DNA of 12,576 bases from Cyclostephanos tholiformis (Eukaryota; Bacillariophyta; Thalassiosirophyceae; Thalassiosirales; Thalassiosiraceae), in assembly GCA_036939975.1 (NCBI GenBank), contig JALLPB010000839.1, positions 1 through 12,576 on the forward strand. Reading direction: 5' to 3'. This document shows positions 1 to 8,066 of the stretch, piece by piece. Position numbers and translations under genes: made by a program. Below the pieces are notes generated by a model that saw only the letters and a program-made list of their open reading frames with translations, had not been told where the DNA came from and searched no databases. How positions within the stretch are numbered: the first letter of the stretch is position 1; the number at the start of each line of letters is the position of its first letter.

Positions 1-872
1 TAATTTTGCTGATTACCATATTGGTACTGGGACCGGTACAGTAATAAGTATTACCGGTACAGACTGACAATTACCAGAAATCAAATGATGGAATGATGAG
101 GGTATGTAGCGTAAACAGGTAGCTACGCAAAAAGGGATGATGATCGAAAAAAGATGGATGGACAGTACCGGTACGGGCAGCTGACAGTACCAGTACCAGC
201 ACCAATACCGGTAACATAAGAATCATTACTGGTAATTGAAATTTGCCGGCATGGTTACCAACATATATATTGGTTACCAAATGCACACTTTTACAATACA
301 AGTAATGACTTTTACAATTCCGGCACTGCTTCCTGTACCAGTACAGTATTTTTTCATGGTGACATTACCAGTACAAGTGCTGCAAAACTAGGGTTACCAT
401 AGCTGAACACGTACAATACTAGTTATGTAATTTTTTTAACAACGTTATCAATATTGTGAGATACCAATACCGGTAGAGGTATTGTTAGGATTACCTTACC
501 GGCACTGGCATCTAGCCCCTTGATGACAGTATTGGTACTGTAATTTATTAGATTACAATACCGGTACTGTAATCGGAGCATCACGATGACTGTACCTGTG
601 CTGCAATTTTCTTTGATTACAATACCAAAACTGCCATTTAATGTCTTGATGACAGTTCCAGTACTGTTGTTTCTTAGATCACCATACCGGTACTGGCATT
701 TTGACAGGCGGGCGGACTGATCAAAGGTTCATAGCGTAAAATGATAGCTAAAAATGATACAATACTGAAAATTTTTAGGTACATACAAGAAAAATTATGT
801 AGAAACCGCCTAATACATTATCACTAAAACTCACTATAGTTATAGTTCCAGTATGGGCATGTTTTTACCGGT
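1..872. repeat. AT-rich field of dispersed ACCGGT-centred palindromic repeats
   Basis: The hexamer ACCGGT occurs eight times (32, 53, 167, 207, 469, 560, 686, 867), mostly within longer near-palindromes of the type GTACCGGTAC, with many degenerate relatives such as TTACCAGTAC, TTGGTACTG and CCGGCACTG between them. About 0.2 copies would be expected by chance in 870 bases of even composition. No convincing coding frame crosses the field. It looks like a decayed satellite or a nest of small palindromic elements; the sequence alone does not say which. Confidence 0.7.
459..708. repeat. Tandem repeat, 63-bp period, about four degenerate units
   Basis: Three units start with GATGAC at 522, 585 and 648, exactly 63 bp apart. 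Each has GATTACAATACC or a variant (GATCACCATACC) about 29 bp in. A more diverged fourth copy lies upstream at about 459-521, with GATTACCTTACCGGCACTGG in the equivalent place. In the unit at 522 the arms 526-544 and 552-570 are inverted repeats matching at 16 of 19 positions around a 7-base loop. Two of the three mismatches would be G-U pairs in RNA. The pairing is much weaker in the other units. Confidence 0.75.
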
Positions 873-1572
873 CTTGCAAATTTGTGGGTATGGGAACCAA
901 CATAAATGTATTGTATGTAGATATTGATACAAAAATACCTTAAGAATGAGGTTAACGGCATTACTTCGTGTCCCTCATTGGCTTGCACCAGCATGCCGAC
1001 ATCATCCTAGCTATGATAATGACTCATGATGGCTCTTGCATCGACATCAATAGTCTGATGTTTACAGCATCATTGACTAATGCTCTGGATGTGCATTTAA
1101 GGATGATACATGGTTACTGTGTTTTTGTTGCCGTTGCCCACACCATTATCATTATCATGTTTGTCTATTGTTACAGTATGATTAAATGTGCACATCATCA
1201 TTGTTTACTGTATTTATGTCCTCCTATTCCCCCCCCCCACATGCAATTGCAGCAAATCAGCATTCGATGATCAACAGGTGATCAGTTCAGAAATCCATTC
1301 ATTACTATTCCTATGTATGCAGGCAACCTATCTCTACTATCATCGAAACTGACATCCTCTCGGACGCAATTGCAAAAACGGAGTGCCCTCCGCCGCCCGC
1401 GGCGACTTTCAACTCCGTCGCTCTATAGAGAGAAAGAACTACGCAGCAGCGTCATCCTTGCCACGGGCCGATACTGATTTCTTACATCACGTGGCACGTT
1501 ATCGAGGGGGCGCAATATTATACTCACCACATCAGAACCCCAGAAAAGGACAACAACATCCCGTGAAAAAAC
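873..1572. other. Intergenic region upstream of the S28 peptidase gene
   Basis: I see no gene here. The stretch includes a 10-base C run (1229-1238) and AT-rich sequence up to about 1370. It then becomes GC-richer over roughly 200 bp, probably the promoter and 5' leader of the peptidase gene. A short palindrome CTCTATAGAG lies near 1421 and could be TATA-like, but this is weak. Confidence 0.5.
1488..1493. promoter_or_regulatory. G-box/E-box (CACGTG) upstream of the S28 peptidase gene
   Basis: The palindrome CACGTG, in the context ATCACGTGGC, lies 80 bp before the start codon. It is followed by a second CACGT half-motif ending at 1499. CACGTG is a classical bHLH or bZIP binding core. The position suits a proximal promoter or leader element, but one hexamer is weak evidence. 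Confidence 0.25.
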
Positions 1573-3434
1573 ATGGCAAAATACGGCGCGATCGAGGTAG
1601 TCGGGACCGACGACGAAGGCGACATACGCCCGTCGGTCGACGACGACGACGCCGCGCATCCTCCTAACGGACGTCGCGGCTGGACCCTCCGAATCGTCGG
1701 CGCCGCGGCGGCATCCCTCGCTTTCCTCGCGACGTACACCACCCCCAATCACCACAACCTCCCGACGCCCGGCGGCGGTCCCATCGCCTCGTTGAGGTGC
1801 AGGCTGTCGCTATCATCGTCGTCGTCGTCGTCGTCGTCATGCGACCGCCACGACGAGAACGAGGAGCTATTCTACGTCGATCAGCTCGTGAATCACTTCG
1901 ACGACGGCGATACGTCCACGTGGAAACATCGATATTACAAGAGCGTCGAACACTTCGGCGGTCCGGGCCGTCCAATCTTCCACGTCGTGGGCGGCGAGGG
2001 CGCGTTGGATTTCGGCATGCTCTATCCCTTCGTCACGCGACGTCTGGCGCCGCACTTCCGCGCCGCGGTGATACAGGTCGAGCATCGTTTCTACGGGCCG
2101 TACCGACCGATAACGGGGAGGGACGCGACGGTATCGGAACTACTGGAATTGCTAACTCCGCAGCAGGCCATGGCGGATAACGTACGACTCGGACGTGCCT
2201 TCGGGAAAGAATTGGGATGCTCGGACGATCGAGACTCGTCGGATTACTGTCCGGTCATCACGGTCGGGGGGAGCTATCCGGGATTCCTATCGGCGATGCT
2301 TCGCGTGGCGTATCCCGACTACGCGGACATGAGCTACGCGTCGTCGGCGCCGTTGAAATTGTACGATCAGTCGACCGATCAGAACGTGTACTATGACATC
2401 GTGAGTACCCTCGGGAGGAAGGGGGGGGGGGGGGGTATCATGCTCTCCCGTCGATGTATGTTCTCACATCTCTCCCATCTCACTCGCGAATCTCATTCTA
2501 TATCCCCATGTGTCTTCAGGTGACCGAGGCGGCCGAGAGGGCGTCGAGGGGATGCGCATCCGCCGTGCGCAGGGCGCTATCGAAAGCGAAGGAGCTCATC
2601 ATAGAATCGCCGAGCCTGGAGGAGGCCGTGGTAGGCATGGACATGTGCGTGCATACGGTGCCATCGTACATCTCACACAAGCACACGCTGAGCGAGGAGG
2701 TCATGAGCGCCATCGGCTTCACCTTCGCGGATTTCGATTCGGGGTACTACCCCCCCGGGCCGGACACGGCCCTGTATAGGGCATGTCGGATCTTTCAGGG
2801 GACCAACTCGACGCCGCTGGAGATGATAGGGAAGTTCTTCAGGGTGTACGAGGAGGAGGAGGGGGGGGAAACGCCGTTCGAGGGGGACGGTGGCGGTGAT
2901 TGCTTCGACCTGTCGGTCTTCCTTCCCGACGGGGACAACGCGAGGATCACCACGTCGGATTGGTCGGGATCCGGAGGCGGGAACGATGGCAAGATGTGGG
3001 ATTTCCAATTGTGCACGACCGTCATCGATCCCATCGGTTTCTCTCCCGAGTCCATGTTCCCACCGAGGGCGTGGACCTACGAGGGCCTCACAAGGTATTG
3101 TCAGCTCCGGTACGGAAGGGAGGTTACCCCTCGACCGTATGCGCTCGTTGAGGCAATGGGCTTCGATGATCTAGTCGGGATCGGCGCGTCGCGGATCCTC
3201 TTCACGAACGGCATGCAGGACATGTGGTATGGCGGCTCGTACACAGAGGACTTGTCCGATACGATACTGGCGATCAACTTTGAGAATGGAGCGCATCACA
3301 GCGACTTGTCCCACGTTGGTCCGACTGACGCGGATACTGATGATATCAAAGAGGGCTATGTTAAAATTCAGAATATACTCGAGAAGTGGCTCAATGAAGT
3401 CAAAGCTGAAATTGAGACAGGGCGGTCCAATTGA
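1573..3434 (+). CDS. S28-family serine carboxypeptidase (Pro-X carboxypeptidase/DPP7-like), membrane-anchored
   Basis: Two exons, 1573-2400 and 2520-3434, encode 580 residues. S28 enzymes cleave next to proline, usually in lysosomes or vacuoles or outside the cell. The catalytic serine is S234 in GGSYPG. The Asp is D510 in NGMQDMW, and the His is one of H535/H536 in GAHHSDL. Other family marks are YVDQLVNHF (101-109), EHRFYG (170-175), ASSAP (256-260) and MWDFQLC (435-441). A hydrophobic segment at about 37-54 follows a charged N-terminus, which suggests a type II signal anchor rather than a cleaved signal peptide. Nine serines (81-89) come from a TCG microsatellite. The protein is longer than typical members (about 490-500 residues), mainly through this N-terminus. 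An in-frame stop at 1564-1566 fixes the start. The nucleophile elbow has Pro where Gly is usual (GGSYGG). Substrate preference cannot be read from the sequence. Confidence 0.93.
1813..1839 (+). repeat. TCG/TCA trinucleotide microsatellite in the peptidase gene
   Basis: Nine consecutive serine codons, seven of them TCG, encode S81-S89 between the membrane anchor and the catalytic domain. It is an in-frame linker tract likely to vary in length between alleles. Confidence 0.85.
2401..2519 (+). other. Intron of the S28 peptidase gene (119 bp, phase 0)
   Basis: The donor is GTGAGT at 2401 and the acceptor is TGTCTTCAG ending at 2519. Joining gives YYDI-VTEAAERA, which matches the family pattern after the nucleophile domain (PRCP has IVT followed by an acidic or aromatic helix). 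Without removal the first frame runs into an unrelated tail and stops at 2523. The intron contains 15 consecutive G (2421-2435) followed by a pyrimidine-rich stretch. Confidence 0.9.
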
Positions 3435-3617
3435 GAATGACTGCCCCGTGCTACCTAGCCTTTCACTCTGATTGTCAAGTCTGCATCCTGTATCACATCA
3501 TTTATAATTTGATGAAAGATATCTTAAGATCCTTTTATGTAGCTATTTTGTGTCCAATTACACTGATAAAGACGCGATCAAATGAGGAGGTCCACACAGT
3601 GGACCCACCTTCTTCTC

Positions 3618-4664
3618 TCAAATATGCACCTCCTCCGCGGGAGCCTGCGGATCAGCCTTGGGTTCTACCGGGGGGGGGTCCAAGTTTGCAACTGCCGCCG
3701 CCGCCGCTGCCGCCGCCTCCTCCTCTCCCAGCTCTTCCACCAACGCTTGCTCCTCCTTCTCCATCAACGCCACCTTGCGCTCGTACTCCTCACGCTCATG
3801 CGCGGCCATCATCGCGCGATCGTTGGGGTGGATGTACCCCGCGGCCGCCCTTGCCGCGATATGGGCCTCCATGTTCATGGGAGCCGCTTCCAGTACCGGA
3901 TGCGGATACACCGAGTATATGCCCGGCATCTGGCTCGGCGTCGGCACCGGCTCGTGCGTCGGGATGGGAATACCGTCCGGCCCGATCACCTGCATCATCG
4001 CGCCCGGGTACCCCGGGGGCGCGATGGGTGCGAACGTTCCGGTCGCTGTCATGGCGAAGCCCGGTATGACGTAGGTGGGATCTGCTCGATGACGCCGTAA
4101 CTGTTCCTCGATGGCGTCCTCTGGGACGCCGGCGTGCTCCATCGCCTCCCGCAGGCGGGCCGACGTCTCGGCGGCCACCTCCTCGGCGGCCTTCGTGGCG
4201 CGGTCCTTTAGGGCCATGCCCGAGGAGGCGAGCTCCTGTGCCACGGCCTTGACGTCATCTGGGGCCTGGACGCCGTGGGCGTAGGTCTCGCGATCGGTGC
4301 GATTGCAGTCACGAAGCGCCTGGCAGGTCTTCTTGATGGCCTCGCGGCGGGAGAGCTCCTCCCACGGGCCGTTGAGGCCGCGGGATACCTGTCCTCTCCC
4401 CTCGCGCTTCAGGAATCGACCGGGGGGATCGAGGCTGGAGATGTGACGGACAATCTCCTCGGCCACGGCCTTCTTCTCGGTGGCCGAGTATGACTCGCAG
4501 TAGGTGGAGTCGGCGCGGGTGGTCACGAGGGTGCGGAAGCGCTCGTTCCCGGCATGAGCGGCGATATTGACGCCGCGACCAGAGAGGACGTCGTTGTCGG
4601 TGACGACGATGGGGGGTTTGGTGTACTGCTGATAGGGGGGGGGCTGGGCTCCATAACGAGACAT
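3618..4664 (-). CDS. DUF6824-domain protein (diatom-type putative regulator)
   Basis: A single exon of 348 residues. The N-terminal domain (about 22-120) carries the DUF6824 signature: DNDVLSGRG (23-31), HAGNERFR (37-44), PPGRFLKR (80-87), W101 and KTCQALRD (112-119). To my knowledge the domain is abundant in diatoms and functionally uncharacterised; its basic, helix-rich character suggests nucleic-acid or protein binding, which is inference. After the domain come a charged helical segment (about 150-192), a Pro/Gly/Met-rich linker (195-260), a second charged helix or coiled coil (about 285-316), eight alanines (317-324) and a Pro-rich acidic tail. An in-frame TAG at 4689-4691 fixes the start. 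Two 9-base C runs on the coding strand (3670-3678 and 4635-4643) encode PPP and are prone to slippage. The gene converges with the peptidase gene and diverges from ATP synthase alpha. Confidence 0.88.
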   Translation of the reverse strand: MSRYGAQPPPYQQYTKPPIVVTDNDVLSGRGVNIAAHAGNERFRTLVTTRADSTYCESYSATEKKAVAEEIVRHISSLDPPGRFLKREGRGQVSRGLNGPWEELSRREAIKKTCQALRDCNRTDRETYAHGVQAPDDVKAVAQELASSGMALKDRATKAAEEVAAETSARLREAMEHAGVPEDAIEEQLRRHRADPTYVIPGFAMTATGTFAPIAPPGYPGAMMQVIGPDGIPIPTHEPVPTPSQMPGIYSVYPHPVLEAAPMNMEAHIAARAAAGYIHPNDRAMMAAHEREEYERKVALMEKEEQALVEELGEEEAAAAAAAAVANLDPPPVEPKADPQAPAEEVHI

Positions 4665-4790
4665 GTTGGCGAATGGACGGATTGGGATCTACTTAAAGTG
4701 TCTCGGACTTGAAATGCGACGGTCTGGAGCTCTGGATGAATGAATTAGGAAATTGGGATGGCGAAATTCGTTTTCATTTTAGTTGACGAG

Positions 4791-4810
4791 GGTGGGAATA
4801 GGTGGGAATA
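4791..4810. repeat. Two exact tandem copies of GGTGGGAATA
   Basis: The 10-bp unit GGTGGGAATA occurs twice back to back, 127-146 bp upstream of the DUF6824 start codon. It may be a duplicated factor-binding site or simple slippage. Confidence 0.6.
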
Positions 4811-4900
4811 GATCTGGAAAGACAATTCAAAATCCATATGCCAGGGGTTTCATCAATCTCGTCCAAGGCAAGTTCAACCAGTCCGTTTAAAGAGCACCGG

Positions 4901-4912
4901 TGACGTCGCCAA
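4901..4912. promoter_or_regulatory. CRE-like TGACGTC site adjacent to a CCAAT box
   Basis: TGACGTCGCCAA joins a bZIP/CRE-type palindrome (TGACGTC) to a CCAAT box beginning at 4909. It lies about 240 bp upstream of the DUF6824 start and about 715 bp upstream of the ATP synthase alpha start. TGACGT elements are reported as CO2/cAMP-responsive sites in diatom carbonic anhydrase promoters. Any such role here is inference from the motif alone. Confidence 0.3.
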
Positions 4913-5628
4913 TGAATTATTTTGGGAGTCGAAATCGCCCCATAGATTACAATCCAATCAAGCAGCCAGGCAAACCCCGACCGTCGCAAACAATAAGACC
5001 ATCTACGCCCCTGCATGTCAACGCCATGGCCATCGTCCGCCCGCCCTGATAACAACAATGGGTGGCACTCTCTCACCTACGGGTGGAAACCCTATTTAAT
5101 TCGAGAATTTATGGCACGAAGGAATGAGTGGAGTTGTTAAGGAGGTCCTCTCTTTTGTGTCTTTATTTTGTGTTACATTGTTGATAATCGGAACTCCGCG
5201 TTAGGGGATGCTAAAATTGGCAACGGAATTCGCCAAACGGCAAATAAGATACTATTCCTCTGTATTTTACGAGTGCAAGCATGATAGGGTCGGACTCCCA
5301 TCTTTTTACGGGCCAAATACAACTCAGGTAAAATATACATTGCGTATTATTTAAATATTCTCTTTTGCTCATAAATTACAAAATTTGCATCATATATGCC
5401 ACCAAAAGCAAAAAACACCCATTACAAAATTGAATCAAAGGTTTCACATATAGTAATAGCAAAGATTCATTTCTTTGGAAAAGTGGTAGTATGTTTTACA
5501 CAATTCCTGTGTATTCATTATAGATTATAGTCACAGTCTATCCGTCTCCTCGCCTCGGACGTTGAGCCAGAAAAAGACGTGCGAGCAAGCCGCAGAGAGC
5601 AACACCTCTAAACATTACCCCAGGCACC

Positions 5629-7735
5629 ATGGCTCTACGATCAGCGGCAGCAACAATAGCCAAGAGGGTAGCCCTCGCGGCGGCACCTCAGGTGAGACGA
5701 CCATTTTTAGATTTAATTCGTTCGAAAGTCCGGTTAATAAGATTCGGGGATCATATTAAGCGGCGGAGTAGGGGGGGAGGGGGGGTTCCGACAGTCCGAC
5801 GGTTCTTCCTTCCTCCGTCTGCCGCGGTGTTCACCCTCGCGGGGCAACGCTCCCTCAAGGAGCTTGTGGGATGATTGGGATGGTCCCCCCAAAATTATTG
5901 CTCGTCCGTTCTGAAGAAGGGGGGGATGAAGGCAGGGGGCGATGATTTTTTTTTTTTAGCTGGGTCTCCGACGGCGTGTGTCTCTTGTTGGTTATGGACT
6001 AGTCGTTGTTTGCCCAACGAGACCCTCGCATTGACGGATATCAATGATCATGCTGAAGTATTGACCTGGGAGGGCATACATATCATTATTTTTACTTCGA
6101 TATTTTGTGGGATTTCCCATCGTAATTTAATCCACTCTCAATATTCCCTTCTCCTTCCTTCTGTTTTCTCAGGTGACCCGAGCCACTACCATCGCCACTC
6201 GCTCCATGGCCTCCCAAACCCTCGAGCTCACCACCTACCTCGAGAACAAAATCTCCGCCTCGGCGGGATCCGAGGACACTTCCGTCAAGTATGCGGAGAC
6301 TGGATCCGTCATCTCCGTGGGTGACGGCATTGCCCGCGTCTATGGCCTCGCCAACGTCCAGGCCGGGGAGATGGTCGTCTTCGCCTGCGGTCTTCGCGGC
6401 ATGGCCCTCAACCTTGAGGAAGACAACGTGGGAGTCGTCATCTTCGGCGACGATCGCGACATCCTCGAAGGGGACACTGTCAAGCGCACCGGCGCCATCG
6501 TCGATGTCCCCGTCGGCCCGGAGCTCCTCGGCCGCGTGGTCGACGGCATCGGACAGCCCATCGATGGGGGCGCCTCCCTCGACAGCTGCAAGCGCTCCCG
6601 CGCTGAGGTCAAGGCCCCCGGTATCATCCCACGCGAGTCCGTGTCCGAGCCAATGCTTACCGGCCTCAAGGCCGTCGACGCCCTCATCCCCATCGGACGC
6701 GGACAGCGCGAGCTGATCATCGGGGATCGTCAGACGGGAAAGACGGCCATCGCCATCGACACCATCATCAACCAGAAGACGAAGAAGGACCCCCTCGCCT
6801 GCATCTACGTGGGCGTGGGACAGAAGCGATCCACCATCGCCCAGCTCGTCGGCCAGCTTGATGACAAGGGTGCCATGAGCAACTGCATTATCGTGGCCGC
6901 CACCGCGTCCGACTCGGCCCCACTCCAGTTCCTTGCCCCCTACACCGGAGCGGCCATGGGGGAGTACTTCCGCGATAACGGCAAGCATGCCGTCATCTTC
7001 TACGACGATCTCTCGAAGCAGGCCGTCGCCTACCGCCAGATGTCCCTCCTCCTCCGTCGTCCCCCCGGCCGCGAGGCCTACCCTGGTGACGTTTTCTACC
7101 TCCACTCCCGTCTGTTGGAGCGCGCCGCCAAAATGCACCGCAAGACTGGGGGTGGGTCCCTGACCGCCCTTCCCGTCATCGAGACCCAGGCAGGAGACGT
7201 GTCCGCATACATCCCCACCAACGTCATCTCAATCACCGACGGACAGATCTTCCTTGAGTCCGAGCTCTTCTACCAGGGTCAGCGTCCCGCCATCTCCGTC
7301 GGACTTTCTGTGAGCCGCGTCGGCTCCGCGGCCCAGTACAAGGCCACCAAGGCCGTTGCCGGTACCATGAAGCTCGAGCTCGCCCAGTACCGTGAGGTCG
7401 CTGCCTTCGCCAAGTTCGGATCCGACCTTGACGCCGCCACCCAGCAGCAGCTTAACCGCGGAGTGCGCCTATACGAGCTCCTCAAGCAGGGACAGTACCA
7501 GCCCTACGAGCCCGAGGAGGTCGTAGCAAGTCTTTTCATCGGCGTGAAAGGTTACTGCGACAGGATCGACGTGGAGCACATCCAGGCCTTCGAGAAGGCA
7601 TTCTTGGCGCACATGAAGGGGGCGCACGCGGGTGTGTTGAAGGAGATCGTCGACGCGGGATACGTCCTGTCGCCTGATGTGATGAAGAAGCTTCACGATA
7701 TTGCTGAGGACTTCACCACCGGCTTCTCGCCTTAA
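5629..7735 (+). CDS. ATP5F1A: Mitochondrial F1F0 ATP synthase subunit alpha, nuclear-encoded
   Basis: Two exons, 5629-5691 and 6173-7735, encode 541 residues. The subunit forms the alpha3-beta3 head of F1 at the inner mitochondrial membrane and binds nucleotide at the non-catalytic sites. Residues 1 to about 33 are Ala/Arg/Thr-rich with almost no acids, as expected of a matrix presequence. The N-terminal beta barrel follows (for example [12 protein letters not shown]). Then come the P-loop GDRQTGKT (205-212), YDDLSKQ (298-304), [20 protein letters not shown] and GLSVSRVGS with the alpha arginine R403, ending in a helical C-terminal domain. The loop after the P-loop (QKTKKDP) is about six residues shorter than in the bovine protein. 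The usual PAINVGLSVS signature reads [10 protein letters not shown] here. An in-frame TGA at 5563-5565 with no ATG before 5629 supports the start. The exon 2 frame alone lacks a methionine start and is incomplete. Confidence 0.97.
5692..6172 (+). other. Intron of the ATP synthase alpha gene (481 bp, phase 0)
   Basis: The donor CAG|GTGAGA at 5692 and acceptor TTTTCTCAG ending at 6172 join presequence codons AAAPQ to VTRATT. The intron carries G runs and 12 consecutive T (5946-5957). The 9-mer CTCAGGTGA spans both splice sites (5687-5695 and 6168-6176), a perfect direct repeat. Frames that stay open into the intron are not real exons. Confidence 0.93.
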
Positions 7736-8066
7736 GTACCACTGCCGATTAATGATATTGGTTGGAGGGAAACGTGCTTGATGAGTCTGATCAGTTTCTT
7801 GTTCCTGTTGATATTGGCATATAAAATTTTACAACCACTCTGCCTTGGAATGTTATAAAAGAGGGGAATTTTAGGGATCTGGTAAAAGCCAAAGGCTCGT
7901 CCTGTCTCTAGCAAATAGAGATAATAGTACCCACTTCATTGTAGATGGCTTGTTACTTAAACATTTAAGTGATGTTATAAAATTTTCACTCTCGAATGAT
8001 TCACGACCATAGTAATAATGGCAAACAATGAACGCCCTCCCTCCGAGTCCGATCCTTAATTCCATT
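7736..8066. other. Convergent 3' intergenic region
   Basis: These 331 bp lie between the stop codons of ATP synthase alpha and the acidic protein gene. The region is AT-rich, as expected for paired 3' untranslated and polyadenylation regions. It contains a short palindrome ACTTAAA-CA-TTTAAGT (7955-7970). I see no gene or structured RNA. Confidence 0.55.

Larger units (their letters stand above)
4665..5628. other. Divergent intergenic region between the DUF6824 gene and ATP synthase alpha
   Basis: These 964 bp hold the presumed promoters of both flanking genes. An open frame of 100 codons on the minus strand (5076-4774) has no recognisable features and I do not call it. Visible elements are an exact 10-bp tandem duplication (4791-4810) and a TGACGTC palindrome next to a CCAAT box (4901-4912). 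The part from about 5330 to 5530 is very AT-rich. I found no tRNA or snRNA. Confidence 0.6.

Noticed and set aside
1..872. CRISPR-like array
   Set aside because: The repeats are degenerate and palindromic without constant repeats and unique spacers, and the window is eukaryotic.
968..1270. A 100-codon plus-strand open frame
   Set aside because: It begins with GTG, has no family features, and lies in AT-rich repeat-adjacent DNA containing a 10-base C run.
3431..4100. Plus-strand open frames across the DUF6824 gene
   Set aside because: Their Pro/Arg/Leu-rich peptides are mirror images of the minus-strand coding sequence, which has a recognisable domain.
4774..5076. A 100-codon minus-strand open frame in the divergent intergenic region
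   Set aside because: It shows no recognisable motif and lies upstream of the DUF6824 gene, where promoter sequence is expected. The length is within chance.
5629..5874. An 81-codon protein starting at the ATP synthase alpha ATG
   Set aside because: It reads through the donor at 5692 into the intron. Splicing to 6173 gives the full conserved subunit.
6092..7138. Long minus-strand open frame of 348 codons antisense to ATP synthase alpha
   Set aside because: It is a shadow of the strongly codon-biased exon 2. It has no recognisable motif and is fully antisense to a highly conserved gene.
7775..7800. Hammerhead or box C/D-like motif (TTGATGAG followed by CTGATCAG)
   Set aside because: The hammerhead core CUGAUGA is not matched, no stems fit around it, and the box spacing is wrong for a snoRNA.
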